Positions 54,834 to 64,000 of a stretch of 64,000 nt of DNA are shown one piece after another (the stretch's first letter is position 1; each line of letters starts with the position of its first letter). The notes beneath the pieces are model-generated. The model did no database searches and was not told the origin of the DNA. It worked only from the letters and a program-made list of their open reading frames with translations. Both the position numbers and the translations under genes were made by a program. The DNA is from Eleusine coracana subsp. coracana (lineage: Eukaryota; Streptophyta; Magnoliopsida; Poales; Poaceae), in NCBI GenBank assembly GCA_032690845.1, contig CM064417.1, forward strand, positions 39,376,432-39,440,431. The letters run 5' to 3'.

Positions 54834-55637
54834 ACGGCTGTTGGTATTTCTTATGATCACAGATAAATCCGCAAGCGCACGGATACCATTGTAGCACTTC
54901 ACCAAAGAGTATTCCAAGGTATCAAATTCACAGAGAATGTGTGTGTCTAATCTTCTATCCTAATCCGTCCAAGGACAACAAAAATATGGTTGGCAAAGGG
55001 TAGAGAGGATTCCTATGGTCAAGGATCCTAAAATAAGATAGGCTCAGTCTATAAATGCTTACTTTGGGCACTGGCTTACCCCTGCATCCACAGGCAACTC
55101 CGGCCAACAGCTCTACGACGTACCTAAACATGGAGGATTACTAAGGCTGGATAGGGCTGTCACCACCTACCGACTATCTCTACAAATCATGGGGCACGCG
55201 GCAAACAAAGGTAACCTCTAGCCTAGACACCACGTCTACACTATTAATTACTATCAAAGTCTCGACATCACGCATATAGAAGACTATGATACTCTTAACT
55301 AAATAGAGCGATGATCCCCTAAGCAACTAAGGAAAGAATTTAGTTAAAAAGGAAACTTAATACCAAAGGAGGATCATGAATACTTACTAAGAAAAGAAAG
55401 CATCCGCCAAGGTACAAGCGTGGAGAAGGCGCCAACAAGCCCGGACCTCCTCCTAACTCTCCCTCACTCTCTCCCTATTTTTTAAGCACTTTGGCAGTGC
55501 TAACGCCTTTTGAGTAGAGCTCTAAGTCTTCTTCTTCTTGTGTGTGTTGTTCATGCCAAATTCCCCCTCTATTTATAGGTGGCAATGGGCAGGGGGTACT
55601 TGTAGGTGAAGTAGAGTCGACAGGCCAAATTCGGTCC

Positions 55638-55716
55638 GCCGGGCGGCGGGCAAGGCCGGGCGGCCACGTGTGTCGGGCGGCATGCAGCGCCGGGTAGCAG
55701 CCCAGGTCGGGCGGCC
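55638..55716. repeat. 17-bp periodic array in LTR E
   Basis: Five copies of GCCGGGCGGC (variants GTCGGGCGGC, GCCGGGTAGC) have centres 55642.5, 55659.5, 55676.5, 55693.5 and 55710.5, a constant 17-bp step. More copies lie at 55870-55932, where two are again 17 bp apart. Confidence 0.85.
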
Positions 55717-56130
55717 CTTGGATCGTGTCGGTTCGCGATCGACTCCTCTTGGATGGCTTGGATTTTGTCACGATGTCAGTTGTTTGGTCGGTTTGTAGCG
55801 ACTCCTTCATTTTGGGGCCGGTAGACCTCTTGAGTCTAGTGGGCTGGCCACCTCGGGTAGCAAACCTAGGCTGGGCAGTAGGCCAGGCCGAGCTGCATGC
55901 TAGGCCGGGCGGTGGCCTTGGCCGGGTGCCGACCCCCTCCGGGTTGCCCCTTGACTTCTCCCGGTTGGGCCACTTGCTGGCCTTCTTTCCTTAGCCATAT
56001 TTCATCACTTTTGGTCTGGGAGGAGAAAACGACACCATGGCGAAGTGTTTTGCAAAATCGGCCGAGTCAGATGATTAGCCTAACAATGATTCCGGTCGAT
56101 CAGCCGGGTGGCTGTTTTCACCCTTAAATG

Positions 56131-56210
56131 ACCCTGTCGGCCGGGTCCTGATTTCAGCCGTAAACGACCCAGTCGGTCGGGTCCTGATTTCAGCCGTAAA
56201 CGACCCTGTC
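56131..56210. repeat. 36-bp tandem repeat in LTR E
   Basis: GTCCTGATTTCAGCCGTAAA at 56145 and again at 56181, each followed by CGACCC and GTCGG-type bases; a decayed third copy precedes it at about 56110. Confidence 0.8.
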
Positions 56211-56431
56211 AGCTGGTGAAAATGGTTGTTTCATAGTGGTGATCGGCAGACGGGGTGTTTCTATATGTTTTTGCATATTTTGGCTCTTTTATACCTGCAA
56301 ACACATATCTCACCAAAACTCGTGGAAATTGTTAGTAATAAACTGCTACCACTATATTGTTTATTCCTTTTATGTTATTTATGCAAGGATTTGACGGTCA
56401 GATTTAGCATTTAAGGACCATCAACAATGGC

Positions 56432-56457
56432 GATATCACGAGCTTGCTCAAGCATAG
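56432..56457 (-). pseudogene. D1 gag fragment between E and D2
   Basis: Twenty-six bases. Their complement matches D2 gag at 59065-59090 (MLEQARDIT codons). It is bounded by E on the left and D2 on the right, which shows that both insertions lie within 31 bp of each other. Confidence 0.75.
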
Positions 56458-58057
56458 TGTAAGCTTGATGACCATTCATGATTGGATCCCCAAGGGATGA
56501 ATGTTTTGTTGATAAATGACAACTATTGAAATTATGGGCTAATATCTACGTGAGTGTTGTCTATGCATATATCATCTCCAAACTCTACTACAAATCTTAT
56601 TGATGCTTACGGTTGCCTTGGCGATGGATGACAATGACCAAAAGCATGGAGGCTTGATGATCTTGACGGAGTCCAAGGGTTGATTGAGATGGATGAAAGC
56701 TAAGGACAAGCTATGGAGCAAGTGTTTGGAACACATGTCTAATTGTTAGGGCTTTGAGTCCATAGGAAAAACTAGACTATCAAGGGGATCTAGTTCATAC
56801 CTGTTAGGTCACGACTAGTTGGTGATGTGCATGGATGCTTAGTGAAATCACAGGCACTAGGTGATAGTGGAGAAGCCAAGGAGGCAAGGAGTTTCAGCTT
56901 CTGGACAGAGTGACCGGACAGAGGGGTCAGAGGAGATCGGACTGTACGGTAACTAGGAGACCAGAGAAAAGTTTGTGAGGAAATCTATCAGTGCAAAGAC
57001 TTGTAGAGGCCGGACGGTCCGGTCTACAGACCGGACGGTCTATTCTGTATGGAGGTAGCTTGAGACAGAAGGGTGCAAAAAATGGTGCTCTCTGGAATGG
57101 ACAGAGAAAGTCTGACCGGACAGTCAGGTCAGTACAAGGATCAACAGTGGGCAGAGCCGTTGGAGCTGGATCTGCAGTGACCGGATGGACTGGTCAGGCA
57201 GTGGCCGGACAGTCCGGTCAGCATGCCCAGAAAGCTGATTTCATGGAGCAACAGCTATTTGAAGGTTGGAAGCCTATATACTTTGTTGCTGGGGTCTTGA
57301 AGACCACTTTTGGCCAGTGGACTTGTTTGGAGCATTTGATGAGAGCCAAGAGGAAAAGAGGAGAGCACTAGGAGGAGATATTGCATATCTTGAGAGTGCT
57401 AGTGAGAGTAACTAGAGCATCTTGCACATCTAAGGCTAGGGTGTCCTTGAGGGTGTGATCTAGGTTGTTACTCTTGGTCCATGGTGAGACCTAGACTGGT
57501 TAGGTGCCGGTGATCGAGCCTATCGTGATCGATTGTGAAGGCCATCATATGTTTGTACCCGGTTTGAACCTGCCGGTGAAAGGGGCATCGCTAGTAAGCG
57601 CCCGTGCCGGCTCGGGGAGTCCGGCAAGTTCTTGAGGGAGGAGAGATTGTGCCTTGGTGGCAGCGGTGACACAACAGTGTCTTCACTCCGGGAGTGATTG
57701 CGGGCTCGTGTGCGAGAACTCCACTTATTGGTGAGAGTGGTCAAACAAGGATTAGGGGAAGGCGCCATCCTTCCGAGACCTCAGGAAAAAATCATGAGCA
57801 TTCCTTGACCCTCTCTTTATTATTCCACAATTATGTGCTCTAGTGAGTAGCTTGAATTGTGGCTCGTATAGGCTAGTGTGTTTAGCTTTTGTATTAACTC
57901 TCATCATGAACACTAGCATGTGTAGGGTCTTGGCCTTGTAGAAGTGCTTAGGTTGCAACGATTGCTAGGATCTAGTGATGGGAAATTGAAGTATTCGGAT
58001 TTGTGGTCGGCGTACCGATTCACCGTCCCCCCTCTCGGTACGCCTTTGGTCCTTACA
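56458..58057 (+). repeat. D2 5' LTR
   Basis: 1600 bp, TGTAAGCTTGATGACC to GGTCCTTACA (terminal inverted TGTAAG/CTTACA). TATA CCTATATAC at 57273. Palindromes between 56925 and 57225. Confidence 0.9.
57008..57220. repeat. Palindrome pairs in D2 LTR
   Basis: First pair centres 57016 and 57037 (21 bp). A single copy lies near 57122. Last pair centres 57187 and 57211 (24 bp). Unit GACCGGAC-N-GTCCGGTC with point changes. Confidence 0.85.
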
Positions 58058-58060
58058 ATT

Positions 58061-58074
58061 TGTATTAGAGCCAA
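58061..58074 (+). promoter_or_regulatory. D2 primer-binding site
   Basis: TGTATTAGAGCCAA, 3 bp after the LTR. Initiator-Met tRNA type (TGGTATCAGAGCCA) with two G/C to A/T changes. Confidence 0.7.
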
Positions 58075-58110
58075 GTGATCAACTTTGAGGCCTCACTGCC
58101 TTGAGTAAGG

Positions 58111-59878
58111 ATGCCGGGAGAGATGGGGAGTGCTCCTATATTCAATGGGGAGGACTACGGGTATTGGAAGGCACGGATGCAAGCCTACCTCGAGTCCCTT
58201 GATCCAGAGATATGGAAGGTGACCCATGATTCGGATGCGGATATGAACCCGCTTGAATTTGATTTCATTAAGTACAATGCTAAGGCCAAGAATACTCTAT
58301 TTGCATGCATTTCTAAGGATGTCTTTCCTAGATTGGATGTGAGTTCATCAGCACATGATATCTGGACTGAGATTCAGTGTATCCATGAAGATACTAGTGA
58401 TGTCAAAGAGGAAAGATATTATATGCTGAAGAACAAGTATGATAACATCACTAGATTGCCACATGAGAGAGCTAACACTGTTGAGGTGATAAGAAGATTG
58501 CCACATGAGAAGATTCTTGCTTTCATGTACTAGTGGACGAGATCAATGCTCTTGGGAATGACTTCAAGCTCAAGCCTGTTGAGGTGATAAGAAGATTCTT
58601 GAGGCTATTCAAAGACCCCAAGTATGAGTCCATCATCACCGTCACCTTGCAAGGTGACCTCAAGACCAAGACCATCAAGGACGTACTTGGCAAGATCATT
58701 GCTTTTGGGAGCTATTAGTTGGGTATGCATCATCCACAACCATCCAACCTAGCTCTTCAAGCCGAGAAGCAAGAGCCTATCAAGAGTAAGAAAAAAAGCA
58801 GTGATTAAGCTAAAGACTACAAGAAGAAGTTCTCGTGCAAGGCCCTTGTTGGGGAGTGGACGAGTGACAACTCAAGTGACACATCCTCTTCCTCAAGCGA
58901 TGATGAAGAAGTGGCCGGCCTAGCCATGATCAAGACCACACTTTCACGAGCTCTTCCTCCACCTCCCACGTGCCTCATGGCCACGAGCCAACTTGGGGAG
59001 AGTGAGGATGAGAGCAGCGATGACAGCGATGATGAGGAGCTCTCATGCGCTGAGCTTTGGAGTATGCTTGAGCAAGCCCGCGACATCACCGTCAAGAAAT
59101 CCAAAATGCTGGATATGGTAAGAAAAGAGTGTAAGTTGGCTAAGGACCGTGTTGGTGAGCTTGAGAGTGAGCTCAAGGACCTTGTCACATCTCATAATGC
59201 CATAAACAAGAGTTATGACAAACTCAAGGGTGATAATTTAGAGCAACATGAGAGGTACGAGGCCCTTGAACTTACTTTTGAGGCCATCAATGTGGATGAC
59301 CTTGCCTCTCCCTCCTCTCGTTCATCTAAGAGTGATGCTTCTACTATGTGTGATGAACTAACCACCTCGGTCGAGGTTTCTTCTCTTGAGCCATTTGTTT
59401 TGGAGGAATATCACAAGCTCAAGGAAGAGAGGAAGATGGTGATGGATGACTTTGAGAGGCTCACACATGGTAGAGCCATCCACAAGGAGATCCTTGGGAA
59501 AACCTTGTGAACAATGTCTCCCACCGGGGACTAGGCTCTTATCCCGCCGCCATCGACATCATCGGGACGAGTGACTCCATCCCTGCATGGATCAAGCCCC
59601 TACTCGCTGAGGACTACTATTACGAAAGATGTTGCAAGGATGGCCACACCATCAAGGATTGTCCTATGGTGCGAAGTTCCATTGTTTTACCTACTGCTAA
59701 CTTGTTCCATGAGAATACTCATTTCAAGCTTTTTAGGGACAAGGGTGGCAAGGTGAAAGCAAAGGATTTGGGACCACCAAACAAGAAAAGAAAGGTCAAG
59801 AGGATATGGGTGCCTAAGTGCATTGTTGATCTTGAGAGGTCAATAAAGTGCAAGTGGGTGCCCAAGAACAAGACCTAG
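58111..59878 (+). pseudogene. D2 gag (Copia type, broken)
   Basis: Starts MPGEMGSAPIFNGEDYGYWK with RMQAYLESLDPEIWKV, the DUF4219/UBN2-type head of Copia gag. An HDIWTEIQCIHEDTSDVKEE-type helix region follows. A short duplication (VEVIRRLPHE, 58485-58600) and frameshifts near 58530, 58720 and 59505 break it. A serine/acid-rich stretch (58860-59050) and a long coiled coil (GELESELKDLV..., 59140-59240) lead to a knuckle YERCCKDGHTIKDC, missing its first Cys. It ends with a basic tail (NKKRKVKRIWVPK). Role: particle formation, from family knowledge. Confidence 0.75.
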
Positions 59879-60975
59879 ATGAAGGTGGTGGTGGTGGACC
59901 GGAAGCTTACTTGAAGATCAAGTGAAGTTCACCACAAGTGACATGGACCTCAACGACATATCTACTCATGAGGGAGGTATCTGTGTTTGTTCTTGGTAGT
60001 AGTAGTGTGTTCTTTATTTTCTTTCATTGCATCGTAATTAGGACTCCTTTATGACTAGTATGTTTTGCATCCATGCATGTGTAAATAATTAAAAAGAAAA
60101 ACACATAAAAATTAGTCAATGTCTAACTCACTCATGATAGCTATAAGCAAGGGGGAGTGCTTGAGATAATGGTTTGGCTTTTCTCAAGGCAAGGGTATGG
60201 CTTATAGTGAGTAAGCTTGAGAGGGGTTCAAACTTGACATTTTTAGGTTTCCTTTATGTCTTGGTTAATATTTCTTGCATTCACATGGCATGTTTACTTT
60301 CATTGTATATGTAAAATGCTTGTTGCATGCATCATATAGGAAACACATAGGAGGCTTGTCACATTTGGAGATATTCGTGCCTCATGATCTATATGAGATT
60401 ACATCTCCATAAGTGTGACCAAAGGAAAGGCTTGTGCTTCATGCCCATTGAGCAAGCTCTTATGAACTCCGAGGTTAAACCCACTCGTGCTATTCATGGA
60501 ATAAGGCTCATACATACCCATTTGGTTCTTAATTGCCTTGGTTCTTATTTGCTCGATTCTTCACTTGGCATTTGCGAAAATTATATGGCCATAAAGAGCC
60601 ACCATTTGAAAAGGAGTGTTTGAGAGTTTCCTTCATGTTCCAAGTGCAATGTTTATTTGGGTGTTGAGTTAGGGCACTTGGAAAAATGAAGAAATTTCTT
60701 GTTTCAGTGAAATTTCCATAGTGACCGTACAGTCGGATCTGTGGACCATACCGTCCAGTCAATGCACTTTTGCACAATGCTTAGGGACAGTTAAGTTGTA
60801 GAGACTGGACAGAACGATCGACCTGACCATACTGTGTAGTCTGTATATGTGCTTCGCTGGATTGAAGCCTGACCGGACAGTCCAGTCTAGAGACCGTACT
60901 GTCCGGTCACTATAATTGATCGCACAAATCTTTCTTTCTCTGTGACCGCTGATCTATCCTTGGCGAGATCTCAGC
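59879..60975 (+). other. D2 spacer after gag
   Basis: Matches the D1 spacer. AT-rich and non-coding. Palindrome pairs at 60723-60760 (centres 60731, 60752; 21 bp), 60803-60841 (centres 60811, 60833; 22 bp) and 60871-60908 (centres 60879, 60900; 21 bp). Confidence 0.65.
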
Positions 60976-61815
60976 CATTTGTCATTTTCCTGACCTAAGT
61001 CAAATCGTGGAGGACTTGTTCTCTTCCTTGTTCAAGCCTGATGCCAGGACACACACGCACCACCGCTCCTTCGTCGCGCCTCCCTTTGCTACGCCAAGCA
61101 CGTCCCCGCAGCTGATGCTCGCAGCCGCACCACGCTAGCCTCCACTTGCATGCCCGCGCAACTCTAGCGCCGCTACAACTAAGCCGCCGCTGCCGTTGCT
61201 AGCAGTGCCACCACCTCGCCGTCGTGCGTCATGAGTCACTGCCTCTAACCCCCCCCCCCTCGCGCGCACGACTAGAGCCCCGAGAGCCAAGCTCATCTCC
61301 ACCTAGGGCAAAGCTTGCCCCTTCTCCTCCATTGCCAGCAACCCCAAGTTTTGAGCTTTTCAGCATTCGTCGCGTGTTCTTCAGTGATCGATGTCAATCC
61401 TCTAGGGTATTGTACCATTCTACCTTTTCATCGAGTTATACCCTGAGTGTTGGAGCAATTGTATTGATTAGTGCAATGTGATAAATGCCTATTTGGTAAT
61501 TGCATTTATTAGGTAATTGGCTCAACCTAGTATGCAATAATTTCATGCCTATCCATTAATTGCAATTCTAGGGTTATCTCCTATCTAGTCTACAGTTATA
61601 TTAATTGCCATTATTTGACTCGCACCAACCACATATAGTCGATGATCACTGTTGTCACATTGCTTTATTTGTCTAGTGATCATGTCCTTCATCTTAGTGT
61701 TAGGATTTCTATTGCGCATTCTTACCTAGCGATGCTATGCTTGTAGATTTATATAGGGTCTATGCTTATCCTATCTATACCTATGTGCGTGTAGTGACAC
61801 TTGACAGCAGCGAAG
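60976..61815 (+). other. D2-specific leader-like block, absent from D1
   Basis: A GC-rich stretch (61030-61370) full of short CGCC/CCAC codon-like runs, then an AT-rich stretch (61400-61800) ending TTGACAGCAGCGAAGATGG, which has the look of a 3' splice site just before a start codon. The D1 copy jumps from the homologue of about 60975 to that of about 62085. The block may be a 5' UTR plus intron for ORF2, native or captured. Confidence 0.45.
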
Positions 61816-64000
61816 ATGGTAGGAGGACAGGATAATGGAAAGGGCAAGGTGATAGAGAAGCCTAGAGGCAAGAAGAGGACCAGACTGGACCTAGAGTCAG
61901 AGAGAGCTAGACGGGTGGCAAGACACTTAGATGCTTTGGAGACTTCCCGTAGGACACGAGGGACACGACTGAACATAGAGCAGACGGCTCACACCTGGGG
62001 TCTAAGTAGGAGTACTAGGACGAGGACACCAGCCTTGGCCACAGGAGTTGTACCAGCACCATGGACGTAGCGTACTCTGGCTTCTCGTTAGGAGAGGTCA
62101 TCGAGACCTGCGGAGCAGGGATCCTCCAGGCAGTAAGAGGAGTCTGAAGAGGACACTGAGTCAGAGTCTGAGGAGTTTGAGGAAGCTAAGCCAGACCAGC
62201 CAGTGTAGATAGGACCCCAGAGGTCGGCTCACCGGGCAGGAGACCAGCAGTGCACGTGTGACGTGTGCACCAGGAGGCTGCAGAGACTTGTAGCAGCAGC
62301 TAGAGAGGGAGACATCTTTAAGGTTCCTGCCAAGGACCTTAAGGTGAGTCGTCTCATCCCCTTCAAGCAGTGGGTTCCAGTCCCGAGTGACCCCGCTGGA
62401 GGAGAGAGGTACTGGACAGTTCTTCAGAGGAGGATCGACGAGGGCTTGAGACACTATCTTGCCAGGAAGGGCAAGTCTGGGTTGTTTGTGCCACAGCAGT
62501 ACTTGTTGTACATGTTGTACATGGAGCAGTACTTCACATACTTGCTTGGACTAGCAGAGTTACTCACCAGCCCCTACAGATATAGAGAGGACATAGTGAT
62601 GGAGTTCTACGCTACACTGTGGGTAGCCAGAGATCGTTTAGAGATCTGGTTGTTGTTCAGAGGAGAGCCACAATGCTTGACCAGACAGGATCTCATAGCA
62701 GCACTGGGACTTCTAGCTTCAGTCTTTTAGCTGTACAGGAGTGCCTAGAGGACCTTCACTCCACCCCCCAGACCACAGGGAGGGACACTACCTCTGGATG
62801 ACACAGTGTTAGTTGCCTTTCCACCACCATACACCCGAGGCTTTGACTGACACCCTGCTAGGCTCACTGCAGAGGTGAAGGTGGTTAGGTCGATAGTCAC
62901 CAGGACTATCATTCCGAGGTCAAGGTATAGAGAGGAGTTCACACTTCTACACCAGTGGGCAGTGGCAGCCAGGATGAGGAGACAACAGTTTGACTTGGCA
63001 GATCTGATGATAGCTGAGATGGAGGAGGTTATTTCTGAGAGGGTTGGAGGATGTCACTTAGTCTACGGTCTATACATTTGCTATCTTCTGAGGAGACTTG
63101 GACTAGTGATAGAGGAGCAGTACAACGCATTCCCTGAGGTGAACACCACCTACGCACCTCGAGTCCCCAGAGGATCTTAGTCAGTAGACAGACAAGCAGG
63201 AATCATTGCTAGTCACTCACGAGCATGAGGCTCATCCAGAGACGGTGGTTCCTGAGTCAGCCAGCACCGGAGCACCACCTCAGCCAGCGGGCACACAGTC
63301 GGAGGACGCCACTACCATAACAACACTTGCAGAATGTCTGGGTGACTTCATCCAAAGCTCAACTGAGGAGAGACGTCAGATTATGGAGGTGATCAGAGAC
63401 CAGGTAGAGCTTCAGAGAGCAGATGATGCCGATGACCACCCTGATGACACGAATGGTCGAGTTCACTCAGAGACAGGCTAGCCAGCAGCCAGGACCTTCT
63501 ACTCTTCCACAATTTCAGTTGCTGCCGACATAGCCTGGGCCCTTCACTGCTATGATGACAGCCCAGTCTTCTAGACTGCCTTCACTTTCACAGGTGTTAC
63601 CGACAGGGGGAGCTGGACAGACTTTCTCACCAGCTCAGTTCTGCCTCGTGTCCGCTTTTTCAGTATCTGCGTTGTTTACTTCACCAACACAGTCTTCCAC
63701 TTCGTAGATGGCAGGACCCTCCATTCACCAGCAGCTGCCAGCCAGGAATATGACTTTCTCAGATGTTGTACGCACCACACAGGCATCTCCACAGACAAAG
63801 ATTCTCCCAGAGACAGCTACAACTCTACCTTCTTTTGCTACAGACTCTACGCTCGATACACCTCAGCTAGCAGAGGATCTTGTCCACAGAGGTTTCACTC
63901 AGGAGGATGTGGATGACCTTGATCTTCTTCAGGCGACAGTTGCGGAGGAGACATCCATAGTCCCACTAGCAGGACTGGACAGAGGGTCTAAGTTACCAGT
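61816..64000 (+). pseudogene. D2 ORF2 (unknown, with ORF-1/mobile-domain-like part), runs off the window
   Basis: Starts MVGGQDNGKGKVIEKPRGKK with an Arg-rich head. The central part (62250-62730) has QWVPVPSDPAGGERYWTVLQ, HYLARKGKSGLFVPQQYLL, SPYRYREDIVMEFYATLWVA and LFRGEPQCLTRQDLIAALGL, which resembles the N-terminal region of Athila-type ORF1 proteins. A second block follows at 62870-63170 (LMIAEMEEVISERVGGCHLV, YICYLLRRLGLVIEEQY). The C-terminal part is rich in Ser, Thr, Gln and Pro. Stops or shifts near 62069, 62190, 62728, 62850, 63178 and 63479. Low-confidence family call; the frame is conserved with D1. Confidence 0.55.

Larger units (their letters stand above)
54839..56426 (-). mobile_element. 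E: solo LTR, Athila-like, in D1 gag
   Basis: 1588 bp, TGTTGGTATTTCT to CCATCAACA, flanked by ACGGC (54834-54838) and ATGGC (56427-56431), one mismatch. Its first 110 bp resemble the C LTR (shared GAGTATTCCAAGGTATC block and CAACA end), so it is a related family in the same direction. Contains a 17-bp periodic GC-rich array and a 36-bp tandem repeat. On rejoining 54833 with 56432, the D1 gag frame matches D2 gag. Confidence 0.85.
40242..64000 (-). mobile_element. D1: gag-only (non-autonomous) LTR element, reverse strand
   Basis: Read right to left: gag (56457-56432 and 54833-54158), spacer, ORF2 (53085-50189), 3' region, purine tract, 3' LTR (49461-48683 continuing 40899-40242). Its 5' LTR must lie beyond the window. 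It holds four insertions: B0 in the LTR, B4 in ORF2, E and D2 in gag. The plan matches D2. There is no protease, integrase, reverse transcriptase or RNase H, so it depends on a helper. Gag resembles Copia-type gag (see D2). Confidence 0.8.
56458..64000 (+). mobile_element. D2: gag-only LTR element, forward strand, incomplete at window end
   Basis: 5' LTR (56458-58057), primer site, gag (58111-59878), spacer, leader-like block and ORF2 (61816 to the edge). It inserted into D1 gag (left flank CATAG); the right end is outside. Reverse transcriptase, RNase H and integrase are absent where a Copia element would have them. Head-on orientation to D1. Confidence 0.8.

Noticed and set aside
58061..58074. 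tRNA genes near primer-binding sites
   Set aside because: Only short complements of tRNA 3' ends are present, not tRNA genes; no rRNA or tRNA gene was seen in the window.
1..64000. Centromeric satellite arrays
   Set aside because: No long tandem array of about 150-180 bp was found, so centromere location rests only on the CRM-like elements.

Overview
The window reads as plant nuclear heterochromatin, almost certainly from a grass (Poaceae). It is packed with LTR retrotransposons, carries a CACTA DNA transposon, and contains no host gene, tRNA or rRNA that I can support. The retrotransposon lineages are ones typical of grasses: Tat-type gypsy with an antisense ORF, Athila-type gypsy, CRM-like gypsy, and a gag-only family. 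I cannot name the species. At least five insertions of one gypsy family look like centromeric retrotransposons (CRM/CRR), one apparently autonomous and four deleted or solo. A pericentromeric location is therefore plausible, but this is inference and I see no centromeric satellite.

The nest can be read from target-site duplications (TSDs). The outer layer is an old LTR fragment of family D (1-370). A CACTA transposon starts at about 371; its pieces are 371-968, 36718-38411 and 40005-40241. A large Tat-type gypsy element A (969-36712, TSD AGCCT) sits inside it. Element A has itself received: non-autonomous CRM-like B1 (3173-5983), solo LTR F (7196-9069, TSD GCCTT), Athila-like C (10459-20799), non-autonomous CRM-like B2 (21740-25949, TSD CCCGG) and truncated B3 (32379-33945).

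To the right, the CACTA carries a solo D LTR (D3, 38412-40004) and a reverse-strand D element (D1, from 40242 past the window end). D1 contains a full-length CRM-like element B0 (40900-48682, TSD CTGAC), a solo B LTR (B4, 50882-51762, TSD TGACC), a solo Athila-like LTR E (54839-56426) and a forward D element (D2, 56458 past the window end).

Nearly every coding region is broken. The exception is the B2 reading frame of about 600 codons, which is open and has homologues in B1 and B3. It joins a protease-like domain to a segment I do not recognise and then to the integrase tail. B0 would be its natural source of reverse transcriptase and integrase.

The most unusual signal is a repeated architecture of short palindromes placed in pairs 20-22 bp apart, centre to centre. 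It occurs in three unrelated LTR families (C, D, F) with different palindrome sequences. In C the pairs also lie inside gag, pol and ORF3. Gain or loss of such units accounts for the whole length difference between C's two LTRs.
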